Shown piece by piece: positions 45,947 through 56,268 of a stretch of 64,000 bases of DNA. Under the pieces are notes generated by a model. It did not search any database and was not told where the DNA came from. It saw only the letters and a list, made by a program, of their open reading frames with translations. How positions within the stretch are numbered: the stretch's first letter is position 1; each line of letters starts with the position of its first letter. The stretch covers positions 36,011-100,010 of the forward strand of contig NZ_LBDA02000038.1 of NCBI RefSeq assembly GCF_000980885.2. Direction: 5' to 3'. The stretch comes from Streptomyces malaysiense. GTDB taxonomy: Bacteria > Actinomycetota > Actinomycetes > Streptomycetales > Streptomycetaceae. The translations under genes and the position numbers were made by a program.

Positions 45947-47275
45947 TCACCCCCCGGTGATCGCCACCGGTGCCTGTGCCCGGGACGGTCGCGCGGCCGG
46001 GGGCAGGGTGCCGTCCACCGGGTCGTGGTGGATGCGGTCGGGCGGCTGGGCCAGCCCGGTCAGGCCGTACACCGTGGCGGTGACCATCAGGGGCGGCCCG
46101 CTGACGTAGGCGGTGTGTCCGGACCAGTCGCCGCGCCGGGCCACCGCGTCGGCCACCGAACCGCTCTCGGCGGCGCCGGACTCCTCGCCGATCACCGGGA
46201 CGACGCGCAGCCAGGAACAGTTCTTCTCCAGGCGGGCGAGGGCGGCGGTGTCGTACAGGCCGTCCAGGGTGCGCGCGCCGACGAACAGGTGGGTGCGGCG
46301 GTGCAGGGGGCGCCGGGACAGCTCTTCGAGCAGGGCGCGGGCGGGCGCCCAGCCGGTGCCGCCGGCCACGACCAGGACGTCCCGCGCGGGATCGCCGTCC
46401 AGGACCATGGAACCCTGGGCGGGGCCGAGGCGGAGCGAATCGCCGGCGCGGGTCCGGGTGACCAGCGCGTCGCTGACGCCGCCGGGGGCGGTGCGGCGGA
46501 CGTGGAACTCCAGTTCGCCGTCCGGGCCGGGCGCGCAGGCGATCGAGTACGGGCGCCAGGTCAGCGGCAGCAGCGGGGTCTGGATCCGGGTGTACTGCCC
46601 GGCCCGGTAGGGAAACGGTTCCGCGGGACGCACGCGGAGCACCGCGAGGTCCGGGGCGCGCAGCTCGTGCGCGGTCACCGTGCCGTTCCAGTACGGCGGT
46701 TCGGCCAGCGCGCCGGCGGCCCCGTCCACCATGGCCGCGACGGCGAAACGCAGCATGCGCAGCCACGCCTGCTCCATCTCCTCGCTCCAGTGCGCGCCCG
46801 CGCTGCGCCGCAGGGCCTCGGCGAGCGCCTGCTCGAACACCTCGAAGTGCACCGGCCGGACGCCGAGTTTGCGGTGGTCGCGGCCGAGCCGGGCGCAGAA
46901 GTCGGCCACCTCACGAGGCCGGTCGAGGTGCTCGATCAGGTACCACAGCGCCCGTTCGAGATGGACTCGCTGGAACTCCATGGAGTCGGGGAAGAGCGAG
47001 CGCAGATAGGGGTGGCGCTCGAACATGGCGTCGTAGAGGTGCCCGATGAGCTTGCCGAACGGGGTGACCAGCGGCAGCCGGCGGGTGATGACCCGCTGGT
47101 CGGCGGCGCCGTCGTACGGCTGCCCCTGGGCCCCGTGCGCGGCGGCCAGCCACGGCCCCGTGCCGGTGTCCGGGCGGGCGGACGGGGACAGCAGCCGCTG
47201 GCGCAGGCGCATCGCGTCCCGCCGGGCGAGGAGCGCGTGGTACTCGTCGTGGCCTTCGCTTCTGGTGGTGTTCAC
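45947..47275 (-). CDS. Flavohemoprotein-like globin-FNR fusion
   Basis: A 442-residue two-domain protein. The globin domain spans about residues 45-185 (VTPFGKLIGHLYDAMFERHP; LRSLFPDSMEFQRVHLERAL; the probable proximal His in LGRDHRKLGV). The ferredoxin-NADP reductase-type domain follows, with FAD motif WRPYSIACAP, VVAGGTGWAPARALLEE for nicotinamide and YVSGPPLMV near the end. This is the globin-reductase layout of Hmp-type NO dioxygenases, with a 45-residue N-terminal extension and a short Pro/Ala tail. GTG start with GGGAGAG upstream. Expected to detoxify nitric oxide. Confidence 0.88.
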   Translation of the reverse strand: MNTTRSEGHDEYHALLARRDAMRLRQRLLSPSARPDTGTGPWLAAAHGAQGQPYDGAADQRVITRRLPLVTPFGKLIGHLYDAMFERHPYLRSLFPDSMEFQRVHLERALWYLIEHLDRPREVADFCARLGRDHRKLGVRPVHFEVFEQALAEALRRSAGAHWSEEMEQAWLRMLRFAVAAMVDGAAGALAEPPYWNGTVTAHELRAPDLAVLRVRPAEPFPYRAGQYTRIQTPLLPLTWRPYSIACAPGPDGELEFHVRRTAPGGVSDALVTRTRAGDSLRLGPAQGSMVLDGDPARDVLVVAGGTGWAPARALLEELSRRPLHRRTHLFVGARTLDGLYDTAALARLEKNCSWLRVVPVIGEESGAAESGSVADAVARRGDWSGHTAYVSGPPLMVTATVYGLTGLAQPPDRIHHDPVDGTLPPAARPSRAQAPVAITGG

Positions 47276-47678
47276 GAAACTGGCTCTCTCCCTGCGGTAC
47301 GTCGCGCGCCGCCCACCGTGCCCGGCCCCGTCACCCGGCGGTCGTCGGCGCGCTCTCTCGGCGCCGTCTTCGCGTGGACCGCGCGGTGCGCCGGGTCGGG
47401 GGCGCCGCGCGAGCGCGCGACGGCGTGGGCGAGTGCACCGCCGGAAGAAGACGGTGGCGGTCCACTCGTGCCCACGGCGCCGCGGGTCCGGCCGGAAGAC
47501 GAGGCAGTATCGCACCGCGGTCCCGCTGCCGTCCGGCCCTGTGCGATGGGGCCGTTCGGCCCCTTTCATCCCCCGTGGGCGGCTGGTTCGCTGTACGGGC
47601 GGCACGCACCGCGGACAGCACGAGGGGCGGGCTCCCGCCTCCCCGCGGTGCCCGCCCCTCGATCCGTGTGACGGTGTG
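47276..47678. other. Intergenic region between flavohemoprotein and allantoicase genes
   Basis: About 400 GC-rich bases. I see the terminator hairpin of the allantoicase gene at 47622-47660 and nothing else that can be named; the flavohemoprotein promoter must lie here, but no NsrR-like or other known box was recognised. Confidence 0.45.
47622..47660 (-). terminator. Hairpin terminator after allantoicase
   Basis: An 11-bp perfect stem (GAGGGGCGGGC with GCCCGCCCCTC) around a 17-base loop, starting 18 bases after the allantoicase stop on the minus strand. There is no U tract, as is common for Streptomyces terminators. Confidence 0.7.
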
Positions 47679-48794
47679 TCAGCCGCCCAGTTCCTGGTGC
47701 CGCGCGGCCAGTCGGGCCGCACCGGCCTCGGTCGGGGCGCCGTACAGGCGCAGCCGGGAGATGCCGCCATCGGGGTAGATGTCGATGCGCGCGTGGGTGC
47801 CGACGGCCGGTTCCGGCAGGACGAACCGGTGGTTGGTGTCGGGCTGTAGGCGGGTGCGGGGCAGGATCTCGCGCCAGTCGCCGTCCTCCCCGTCGCGCAC
47901 GGAGACCGATGCCCAGCCGGCGCTGTTGCCCTTGAGGTACGCGGTGTCGATCTCGACGGCGCCGATGCGGGACTGGGTGACGAGCCGGTAGCGGATCCAG
48001 TCGTGGCCCCGGTCGCGGCGGCGCCGGGTCTCCCAGCCGTCGTCCATCTTTCCGGAGCGGCCGGGCTGGATGGTGTTGGTGGCCGGCGAGTAGAAGCGGT
48101 CGGAGGCGTCCTCCACGCTGCCGCCGTTCTCCAGGGCGACCGTGTCGAAGGTGCCGAGCGCCGCCAACCACGCGGGATCCGGCGCGACTTCGCCGTACAC
48201 GCGCAGGCGGGCGATGCCGCCGTCGGGGTGCTGGTTGACGCGCAGGTGGGTGAAGCGCTGCTCCAGCGACACGGGGAAGCCGTTCGCGGCGTGGCCGCCG
48301 ACGGGGGTGCGCGGGACGAGGGTGGTCCACTTCACGTCGCCGCCGAGCAGTTCGGCGGGCGAGGGCGAGCCGGGGACCGAGGCGGCCTCGACGGAGACGG
48401 CCTGCGGGTAGTTGCCGCGGAAGTGGGCGGTGTCCACGACGACACCGCGGATCACCCCGGGGGCGCCGAGGCGGACCAGGGCCCAGTCGTGGTCCTCGGC
48501 GGTGGGCCAGGGGTCGTCGGCGCCGGCACCGCGCCGGCGGCGGGTCTCCCAGCCGTCCATGATCTTGCCCTTGTGCCCGAAGTGCTCGGGGTCGAACTCG
48601 GCGCGCTCGGGCACCAGCAGGTTCTCGCGCTGGGCGAAGAACTCGTCGTTGGCGGCGACGACACCGGCGCCGAGGCGGCGGTCGGCGAGGTTGGCGTACT
48701 GGGTGAAGGGAAAGTCGGCGGTGCGGTAGTCCGCGTACGGGTCACCGCCTCCGTAGGGGTTCGCGTCGCCGGTAAAACCTGGTGTCGCCGTCAC
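47679..48794 (-). CDS. alc: Allantoicase
   Basis: Hydrolyses allantoate to ureidoglycolate and urea in purine-ureide breakdown. The 371 residues form two repeats of the allantoicase jelly-roll. Each has the signature of a trimmed metal-site region: GKIMDGWETRRRR (repeat 1) and GKMDDGWETRRRR (repeat 2). Each also has HDWALVRLG / HDWIRYRLV, then DTAHFRGNYPQAVSVE / DTAYLKGNSAGWASVS, and HPDGGIARLRVYGE / YPDGGISRLRLYGA. GTG start with GAGAGGAA about 12 bases upstream. It follows the allantoinase gene by 70 bp on the same strand. Confidence 0.95.
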   Translation of the reverse strand: MTATPGFTGDANPYGGGDPYADYRTADFPFTQYANLADRRLGAGVVAANDEFFAQRENLLVPERAEFDPEHFGHKGKIMDGWETRRRRGAGADDPWPTAEDHDWALVRLGAPGVIRGVVVDTAHFRGNYPQAVSVEAASVPGSPSPAELLGGDVKWTTLVPRTPVGGHAANGFPVSLEQRFTHLRVNQHPDGGIARLRVYGEVAPDPAWLAALGTFDTVALENGGSVEDASDRFYSPATNTIQPGRSGKMDDGWETRRRRDRGHDWIRYRLVTQSRIGAVEIDTAYLKGNSAGWASVSVRDGEDGDWREILPRTRLQPDTNHRFVLPEPAVGTHARIDIYPDGGISRLRLYGAPTEAGAARLAARHQELGG

Positions 48795-48864
48795 GGTGAT
48801 CAGTGGTTCCTCTCGGGAAGTCGGCCGGATGGGTCTGCGGGGGTGCCCCTGGCCGGGGCAGGGC

Positions 48865-50202
48865 TCAGGGGCGGTCGAGCAGCGTGCCCTTCGGCGGGGT
48901 GAACTCTCCGTCGGAAATGATGCGTTCGCCGCGCAGCCAGGTGGACCTGACGACGCCGTGCAGGGTGCGGCCGGCGTACGCGGTGACCCGGTTGCGGTGC
49001 TGGAGGCCGGCCGGGTCGACGGTGAAGGTCTCCTCGGGGGCGAGGACCGCGAAGTCGGCGTCGCGGCCGGGTGCGATGGCGCCCTTGCGGGCGTCGAGTC
49101 CGACCAGGGCGGCGGTGCGCGCGGACATCCAGCGCACGACGTCCTCCAGGGTGTGGCCCCGCTCGCGGGCCTCGGTCCACACGGCGGAGAGGCTGAGCTG
49201 GAGGCCGGAGATGCCGCCCCAGGCGGTGGCGAAGTCACCGGTCTTCAGGTCGGCCGTGGAGGGCGAGTGGTCGGTGACGACACAGTCGATGGTGCCGTCG
49301 GCGAGCGCCTCCCACAGCAGGTCCTGGTTGGCGGCCTCGCGGATCGGCGGGCAGCACTTGAACTCGCTGGCGCCGTCGGGGACTTCCTCGGCGGTGAGGG
49401 TGAGGTAGTGCGGGCAGGTCTCCACCGTGATCCGGACGCCCTCGGCGCGGGCGGCGCGGATCAGCGGCAGCGCGTCGCTGGAGGACAGGTGCAGCACGTG
49501 CACCCGGGCGTCCAGACGGCGGGCGTGCGCGATCAGCGCGGCGATGGCGGTGTCCTCGGCGTCGCGCGGGCGCGAGGCGAGGAAGTCGGCGTAGCGGGGA
49601 CCGCCGTGCTGCGGGGCGGCGGCCAGGTGGTGCGGGTCCTCGGCGTGCACGATCAACAGGCCGCCGAAGCCGGCGATCTCCGCGAGGGAGCGGGCGAGCT
49701 GTTCCTGATCGAGATGCGGGAACTCCTCCACCCCGGACGGGGACAGGAACGCCTTGAAGCCGAAGACCCCGGCGTCGTGCAGCGGGCGCAGGTCCTTGAC
49801 GTTGCCGGGCAGGGCCCCGCCCCAGAACCCGACGTCGATGTGCGCCTTGTCCCGGGCAACGTCCCGCTTGATCCGCAGATGCTCGACGGTGGTGGTCGGC
49901 GGCAGGGAGTTCAGCGGCATGTCGACCAGGGTGGTGATGCCGCCGGCGGCCGCGGCACGGGTGGCGGTCCAGAAGCCCTCCCACTCGGTGCGGCCCGGGT
50001 CGTTGACGTGCACATGGGTGTCGACCAGGCCGGGCAGCAGCACGTCGTCGCCGACGTCCACCAGGCGCGCGCCGACCGGGACCTCGGCGTCGTACGGCAG
50101 CACGGCCGTGATCGTCCCGGCGGACACGGTGACCGTGGCGGCCCGTGTCCCCTCCGGGGTGATGACGCGTGTCGAGCGCAGCACCAGTTCAGCGTCGGAC
50201 AC
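48865..50202 (-). CDS. allB: Allantoinase
   Basis: Amidohydrolase-fold zinc enzyme that opens allantoin to allantoate. The metal-binding HxH is LVDTHVHVNDPGRTEWEGFW, the carboxylated Lys lies in GVFGFKAFLSPSG, later ligands are in IVHAEDPHH and VLHLSSSDA, and the catalytic Asp in CVVTDHSPSTADLK. Length 445 residues is typical. The GTG at 50202 follows GGAAAGGGG at good spacing; the longer frame to 50286 would place the start in operator DNA. Transcribed divergently from the IclR gene. Confidence 0.95.
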   Translation of the reverse strand: MSDAELVLRSTRVITPEGTRAATVTVSAGTITAVLPYDAEVPVGARLVDVGDDVLLPGLVDTHVHVNDPGRTEWEGFWTATRAAAAGGITTLVDMPLNSLPPTTTVEHLRIKRDVARDKAHIDVGFWGGALPGNVKDLRPLHDAGVFGFKAFLSPSGVEEFPHLDQEQLARSLAEIAGFGGLLIVHAEDPHHLAAAPQHGGPRYADFLASRPRDAEDTAIAALIAHARRLDARVHVLHLSSSDALPLIRAARAEGVRITVETCPHYLTLTAEEVPDGASEFKCCPPIREAANQDLLWEALADGTIDCVVTDHSPSTADLKTGDFATAWGGISGLQLSLSAVWTEARERGHTLEDVVRWMSARTAALVGLDARKGAIAPGRDADFAVLAPEETFTVDPAGLQHRNRVTAYAGRTLHGVVRSTWLRGERIISDGEFTPPKGTLLDRP

Positions 50203-50271
50203 CCGGACCCCTTTCCGTACCGCCGTCGAGACACCCGGGCCTTCGCGCCCGGGGAACGGGATATACAGCCA

Positions 50272-50298
50272 TGAAACGGATTTCAACGTTCTGTTGAA
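50272..50298. promoter_or_regulatory. Overlapping dyads in front of allantoinase gene
   Basis: TGAAA-CGGA-TTTCA (50272-50285) overlaps TTCAAC-GTTCT-GTTGAA (50282-50298), 70-95 bases upstream of the allB start. On the minus strand they lie just before TATATC, a plausible -10. Likely regulator site for the allB-alc operon, probably bound by the divergent IclR protein. Confidence 0.55.
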
Positions 50299-50366
50299 GG
50301 AGTCTTCACTCCCCGTTCGGCGCCGTCAAGGGGCGTCCACCCGATGGCGGGCCGGGGATGACACCC

Positions 50367-50395
50367 TGGACGTTTCCACAAAGCGGAATTAGAAT
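50367..50395 (+). promoter_or_regulatory. allR promoter with TTCCAC-N5-GGAA operator in spacer
   Basis: TGGACG (50367-50372) and TAGAAT (50390-50395) are separated by 17 bases that contain TTCCACAAAGCGGAA (50374-50388). A second dyad, GGAATT-AG-AATTCC, covers 50385-50398. The same 15-base pattern occupies the same place in the malate synthase promoter. Confidence 0.65.
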
Positions 50396-50487
50396 TCCAT
50401 CAAGCAGAACGTAGCTCCGCACAAGCGGGGAGTCAACCGTCTGCCGGGTAGGCTGCTGCCCTCCGTCCGCCCCGAAAGGAACGTGCC

Positions 50488-51282
50488 GTGCCGACGTCGA
50501 GCGCCAGCACCCCCGAATCCGCCAAGGCCTCCGGCGGTGGCGGGGTCCAGTCCCTTGAGCGCGCCTTCGACCTGCTGGAACGGATGGCGGACGCGGGCGG
50601 CGAGGTCGGCCTGAGCGAACTGTCCGCGACCAGCGGGCTGCCGCTGCCCACCATCCACCGGCTGATGCGCACCCTGGTCGCCTGCGGCTACGTGCGCCAG
50701 CAGCCCAACCGGCGCTACGCGCTCGGCCCCCGGCTGATCCGGCTCGGGGAGTCGGCGTCCCGGCTGCTCGGCACCTGGGCACGGCCGTATCTCGCACAGC
50801 TCGTGGAGGAGACCGGCGAGACCGCGAACATGGCACTGCTGGACGGCGACGAGATCGTGTACGTGGCACAGGTGCCGTCCAAGCACTCGATGCGGATGTT
50901 CACCGAGGTCGGCCGGCGGGTGCTGCCGCACTCCACGGGCGTCGGCAAGGCCCTGCTGTCGGCGGTGCCGGACGACGAGGTGCGGGCGCTGCTGGGCCGC
51001 ACCGGGATGCCCGCGGCGACGGACCGGACCATCACCACGCCGGAGGGGTTCCTCGCGGCGCTGGCGGAGGTGCGGCGGCAGGGGTACGCCGTGGACGACA
51101 ACGAGCAGGAGATCGGGGTGCGCTGCCTCGCCGTCTGCGTGCCCGACTCCCCCACCGCCGCGGCGGTCTCCATCTCGGGGCCGGCGGGCCGGGTGACCGA
51201 GGAGGCGACGGAGAAGATCGTGCCGGTGCTCCAGCAGGTCGCGGCCGAGCTGTCCCGGTCGCTGGCCAGTTCCGGCACGTAG
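50488..51282 (+). CDS. allR: IclR-family regulator of allantoin use
   Basis: A 264-residue IclR-type repressor. The winged helix spans about residues 20-80 (VQSLERAFDLLERMADAGGE; LSELSATSGLPLPTIHRLMR), and the effector domain includes GETANMALLDGDEIVYVAQV, GVGKALLSAV and GYAVDDNEQEIGVRCLAVCV, typical for binding small acids such as glyoxylate or allantoate. Its place between allB-alc and the malate synthase gene is that of AllR of S. coelicolor (SCO6246, from memory), known to repress the allantoin genes. Confidence 0.93.
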   Translation: MPTSSASTPESAKASGGGGVQSLERAFDLLERMADAGGEVGLSELSATSGLPLPTIHRLMRTLVACGYVRQQPNRRYALGPRLIRLGESASRLLGTWARPYLAQLVEETGETANMALLDGDEIVYVAQVPSKHSMRMFTEVGRRVLPHSTGVGKALLSAVPDDEVRALLGRTGMPAATDRTITTPEGFLAALAEVRRQGYAVDDNEQEIGVRCLAVCVPDSPTAAAVSISGPAGRVTEEATEKIVPVLQQVAAELSRSLASSGT

Positions 51283-51464
51283 TCCCGGCCGGTCCGGCCG
51301 CCCCGGAGGGGGCGCCGCCGGCGAGGGACCCCGGCCGCGCGAGCCGGTCCGCGGCGCCGCCCGTACCGACCGGCTCCGCGAGGCCGGGCGGTACACCGGG
51401 AACCGCCCCGGCCGGAGGCGAGCGGGGCGCCGGCCGCGTCGTACCGCCGCATCCGCGCACAGGC

Positions 51465-51782
51465 TCAGGGGCGGGGGCTGTTCGCGTCGGAGGGCCGATC
51501 CGGACGGGGCAGTGCCCCCTGGCCCCGCCGCGCGGGTTCCCCGAACAGGTCCACCGCGGCCCTGACGTCCCGCAGGGCCCCCGACAGGGCGCTCATCGAG
51601 CCGATGGCGCCCGCGAGGAGAAGCAGGGAGCCGCGCAGCCGGGGTATCTCAGGAAAGCCGTCGCAGGTCATGGCGGCGAGCGCGGCCAGTTCGTCCTCGG
51701 CTATCGCACGGTCCGGGAAGTCCGTGCGCAGGGCGGCGAGTTCGCGGCGTAAGCGGGTCACCGCCAGGCGCAGCTCCGTCAC
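51465..51782 (-). CDS. Small DUF5955-like helical protein
   Basis: A 105-residue acidic protein predicted all-helical in its first 80 residues (TELRLAVTRLRRELAALRTD; AEDELAALAAMTCDGFPEIP; MSALSGALRDVRAAVDLFGE) with a disordered, Pro/Arg/Asp-rich tail. It resembles small conserved Streptomyces proteins annotated DUF5955. Start GTG at 51782 with AAGGGG upstream. It is convergent with allR. No function can be assigned. Confidence 0.7.
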   Translation of the reverse strand: MTELRLAVTRLRRELAALRTDFPDRAIAEDELAALAAMTCDGFPEIPRLRGSLLLLAGAIGSMSALSGALRDVRAAVDLFGEPARRGQGALPRPDRPSDANSPRP

Positions 51783-51969
51783 CCTCGGGTCCCCTTCACC
51801 GCCGGTCACCGGCCTGTGCCCCAAGCTCCGCAAAGCAGCCCTCCCCAGGCAGCCACGCCGTCGTGCGCGGGTCAGTAAACGCCACCCGGCCCGGCGAGCG
51901 CCACAGGGCATGCCGAAATTCAGCCCACGGAATCCTGAAAGCCGGGCCGCCGTCGGGTATGCAGGAGCC

Positions 51970-52578
51970 ATGACGGACATCGAGGAGCCCGCCGCGCGGG
52001 TCGCCGGCCTGGTGCTGGCCGCCGGGGGCGGCAGACGGCTCGGCGGACGGCCCAAGGCACTGCTGGAACACCACGGACGGCCCCTGGTCGAGCACGCGGT
52101 GGGGGTGCTGCGGGCGGCCGGGGTCGGGCGGATCCATGTCGTGCTGGGCGCGCGGGCCACGGAGGTGCGCGAGCGGGCGGAGCTGGACGGCTGCGCCCTG
52201 GTGGACAACCCGCACTGGGCCGAGGGCATGGGCTCCTCGCTGCGCGCGGGACTCGCCGCGCTCGCCCGGACGGACGCACGGGCGGCCCTGGTCTGCCTGG
52301 TCGACCAGCCGGGCATCGGACCCGAGGCGGTGGCCCGGGTCCTCGGGGCGTACGACGGCGAGAACGCGCTGGTCTCGGCGGCGTACGACGGGACGCGCGG
52401 GCATCCCGTGCTGTTCGGGGCGGCCCACTGGGCGGGGATCGCGGCGGCCGCCACCGGCGACCGGGGCGCCCGCGACTACCTGAAGGCCCACGAGGGAGCC
52501 GTCCGGCTGGTGGAGTGCGCGGATGTGGCGCGGCCCTACGACATCGACACCGAGGCCGACCTGAGCCACCTTGAGTGA
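51970..52578 (+). CDS. MobA/MocA-like nucleotidyltransferase
   Basis: A 202-residue NTP-transferase of the MobA-like superfamily. Signature VLAAGGGRRLGGRPKALLEH lies near residues 16-35, VCLVDQPGIGPEAV carries the metal-binding Asp, and GTRGHPVLFG matches MocA (CTP:molybdopterin cytidylyltransferase). MocA proteins finish the cofactor of the xanthine dehydrogenase family, which would fit a purine-degradation neighbourhood, but no such dehydrogenase is in the window. GGAG precedes the ATG. Confidence 0.85.
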   Translation: MTDIEEPAARVAGLVLAAGGGRRLGGRPKALLEHHGRPLVEHAVGVLRAAGVGRIHVVLGARATEVRERAELDGCALVDNPHWAEGMGSSLRAGLAALARTDARAALVCLVDQPGIGPEAVARVLGAYDGENALVSAAYDGTRGHPVLFGAAHWAGIAAAATGDRGARDYLKAHEGAVRLVECADVARPYDIDTEADLSHLE

Positions 52579-52638
52579 ACGGGGTGGCACCCGGCGTCAG
52601 CTTGCCTCGACCCGGAGAATCTCGACATCAACAAACCA

Positions 52639-52667
52639 TTGAAGTTCCACGATGAGGAAACTAGTAT
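52639..52667 (+). promoter_or_regulatory. Malate synthase promoter with TTCCAC-N5-GGAA operator in spacer
   Basis: TTGAAG (52639-52644), a 17-base spacer and TAGTAT (52662-52667) form a good promoter. The spacer starts with TTCCACGATGAGGAA (52645-52659), the same pattern as at the allR promoter, so repression by steric blocking is likely. Confidence 0.7.
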
Positions 52668-52762
52668 CCACTGCTCAGAAGCGTCCGGCCGCACAGCGGG
52701 CGCGATTCATCCCTTTCGTGCCACTTGGCACGTGGTGCCACCGCTGAAGGAAGTGACAGCTC

Positions 52763-54388
<1,626 letters not shown>

Positions 54389-54403
54389 GCCCCGGCCGGT
54401 CTC

Positions 54404-54435
54404 GGGTGGCCCGGGGCTCCCGCCCCGGGCCACCC
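54404..54435. terminator. Bidirectional hairpin terminator after aceB
   Basis: A 13-bp perfect stem (GGGTGGCCCGGGG with its complement) around the loop CTCCCG, between the convergent aceB and HipA-like genes. Confidence 0.85.
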
Positions 54436-54454
54436 CGCCGTCTCTCCGGAACCG

Positions 54455-55369
54455 TCAGCGCAGGTGGACCGCTCCGTCGTGTTGCACGGCCGGCCTCCCG
54501 TGCAGGTCGGGGACCTGCTTCAGCCAGTCCGGGCGGCCCGCCTGGGTGCGGGCCGCGCGGGCGCTCTCCTCGGCGGCGAGCTGCTCTCGGCCCGGGAACT
54601 CGGTGGGCAGCCACTCGGCCGACAGCCGCACCCGGGCCAGCAGATAGCCGACGTAGGCATCCCGCACGTCGTCCGGCGTGGCGAACCCGGCGTCCTCGGC
54701 CAGCCAGGCGTCCGGCACCTCGGCGACGATCGCGCGCAGCAGCTCCCGGGTGACGCGCGGGGCGAGTTCGGCGTCGGCGGCGCGGACGTCGGGGCCGTAC
54801 TGGCCGAGGGCGTGGTGGCGGAAGTCGTACCGCTTGCCCGGGGCCGTGGTGTCCCAGCGGTGGTGGAAGACGAGGGCGGCCCCGTGGTCGATGAGCCACA
54901 GCCGCGGCGGCACGGTGCCGAGGGTGGGCCACACCATCAGGTTGGAGCTGTGCACGGTGCGGTCGACGTTGACGGTCAGCGCGTCCAGCCACACAACCCG
55001 GCCCGCCTCCAGCGGGTCCAGCGGGAAGTCGCGGGCGAGTTCCGGGGTGAGGTCGCGGGCGCCCGGCAGATGATCCATGCCGAGGTTCACCCCCGCGCTG
55101 GCGCTGTGCAGCTCGCGCACCTCCTGGTGCGGCTCCGCGGCGGCGACGGCCGGGTCGAAGTGCACGAGGACCAGCTCGGGGAAGCGCAGCCCGAGCGCGC
55201 GGGCCAGCTCCCCGACGATCACCTCCGCGACCAGCGCCTTGTGCCCCTGTGCCGAACCGGTGAACTTCACGACGTACGTGCCCAGGTCGTCGGCCTCGAC
55301 GATCCCGGGGACCGATCCGCCCGAGCGCAGGGGCTCGATGTAGCGGGTCGCGGTGACCTCTCTCAGCAT
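54455..55369 (-). CDS. HipA-like kinase family protein
   Basis: A 304-residue protein of the HipA_2 (HipA family kinase) group. The N-terminus MLREVTATRYIEPLRSGG is standard, with VVKFTGSAQGHKALVAEVIV carrying the nucleotide-binding Lys. The catalytic region is VVWLDALTVNVDRTVHSSNL (Asp and Asn) and LWLIDHGAALVFHH (metal Asp). The usual toxin partner HipB is absent, so it is probably not a toxin-antitoxin module. A GAGGAG lies directly against the ATG. No substrate is known. Confidence 0.85.
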   Translation of the reverse strand: MLREVTATRYIEPLRSGGSVPGIVEADDLGTYVVKFTGSAQGHKALVAEVIVGELARALGLRFPELVLVHFDPAVAAAEPHQEVRELHSASAGVNLGMDHLPGARDLTPELARDFPLDPLEAGRVVWLDALTVNVDRTVHSSNLMVWPTLGTVPPRLWLIDHGAALVFHHRWDTTAPGKRYDFRHHALGQYGPDVRAADAELAPRVTRELLRAIVAEVPDAWLAEDAGFATPDDVRDAYVGYLLARVRLSAEWLPTEFPGREQLAAEESARAARTQAGRPDWLKQVPDLHGRPAVQHDGAVHLR

Positions 55370-55479
55370 CTCCTCACGTCACCAGCCTCTTGCGCCATGC
55401 GTTCCACGAGCGGACCCCGGAGGCACCGGGGTGCGGGAGCTTCCGGGTCCGGGCATGAGGTGAGCATAGACCGCGGGCG

Positions 55480-56256
55480 TCAGCCGGTGCCGGGGCCGGT
55501 GACGCGGGCCGGGCGTGGAGCGGTGGTGGTCATCGGTCCGCGCGTCGCCACCGAGGCGACGTAGCCGCGGTCCACCGGGACGTCCCGGAAGTGCCAGTCG
55601 ACCCGGGGGCGCGGGCCGTCCGGGGCGCCCAGGCCGATGTAGTCCATGGCGGGGTCGCGGCCGAGGCCGGTGCCGAGGCCCTTCAGGTACGCCTCCTTGC
55701 GCGTCCACAGCCGGGCGACGGCCTGCGGGCGCCGGACCGGGTCGAGTGCCCACGCCTCCCGCTGCTCGTCGGGGTGCAGCATCAGGGCCAGCTCGCCGCT
55801 CCCCCCGATGTCGGGAACCAGCTCCACATCCACCCCGATCGGCTCTCCCGCGACGCCGATCAGCACCAGGTCGCTCCGGTGCGACAGCGAGAAGTGGAGA
55901 TCGGCGGGGAAGCCGAGGAGGGCGGGGCGGCCGTGGGGTCCGCCGCAGCAGGGGCAGGTCTCCCGGGCGTAGCGGATCTCCGCGGGCGGCACCCCGAGAT
56001 AGGACCCCAGCACCGCGCGCAACGTGCCGTGCGCCGCCGTGAAGCGGCCACGGTCCTCGGGTCTGGCGAAGGACGCGGACCGCTCGCGTTCGGACGCGTC
56101 CAGCGTGGCGGCGTTCAGGGTGATGTCCGAGGCGTCGGACAGCCTGAGCAGCCACAGGTCGGGGGAGCCCGGCGGCGGAAGACCGCGTCGTACGGGCTGG
56201 GGGGTGGATTCCACTGGGCTGCTCCCGGCCGTGGAGGGGGTGACGTACGCGGTCAT
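55480..56256 (-). CDS. 4'-phosphopantetheinyl transferase (Sfp type)
   Basis: A 258-residue PPTase that would convert the apo PCP of the NRPS to the holo form using CoA. Metal and CoA motifs are HFSLSHRSDLVLIGVAGEPI, GVDVELVPDIG and WTRKEAYLKGLGTGL with the WxxKEA core. ARETCPCCGGPHGRPAL is a Cys-pair insertion common in actinobacterial Sfp homologues. It is the last gene of the operon that starts with the NRPS, 12 bp after the MFS gene. Confidence 0.93.
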   Translation of the reverse strand: MTAYVTPSTAGSSPVESTPQPVRRGLPPPGSPDLWLLRLSDASDITLNAATLDASERERSASFARPEDRGRFTAAHGTLRAVLGSYLGVPPAEIRYARETCPCCGGPHGRPALLGFPADLHFSLSHRSDLVLIGVAGEPIGVDVELVPDIGGSGELALMLHPDEQREAWALDPVRRPQAVARLWTRKEAYLKGLGTGLGRDPAMDYIGLGAPDGPRPRVDWHFRDVPVDRGYVASVATRGPMTTTAPRPARVTGPGTG

Positions 56257-56268
56257 ACGAGGGGCCCG

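Noticed and set aside
54455..55369. HipBA toxin-antitoxin module
   Set aside because: Only a HipA_2-type kinase is present; no helix-turn-helix HipB gene lies on either side.
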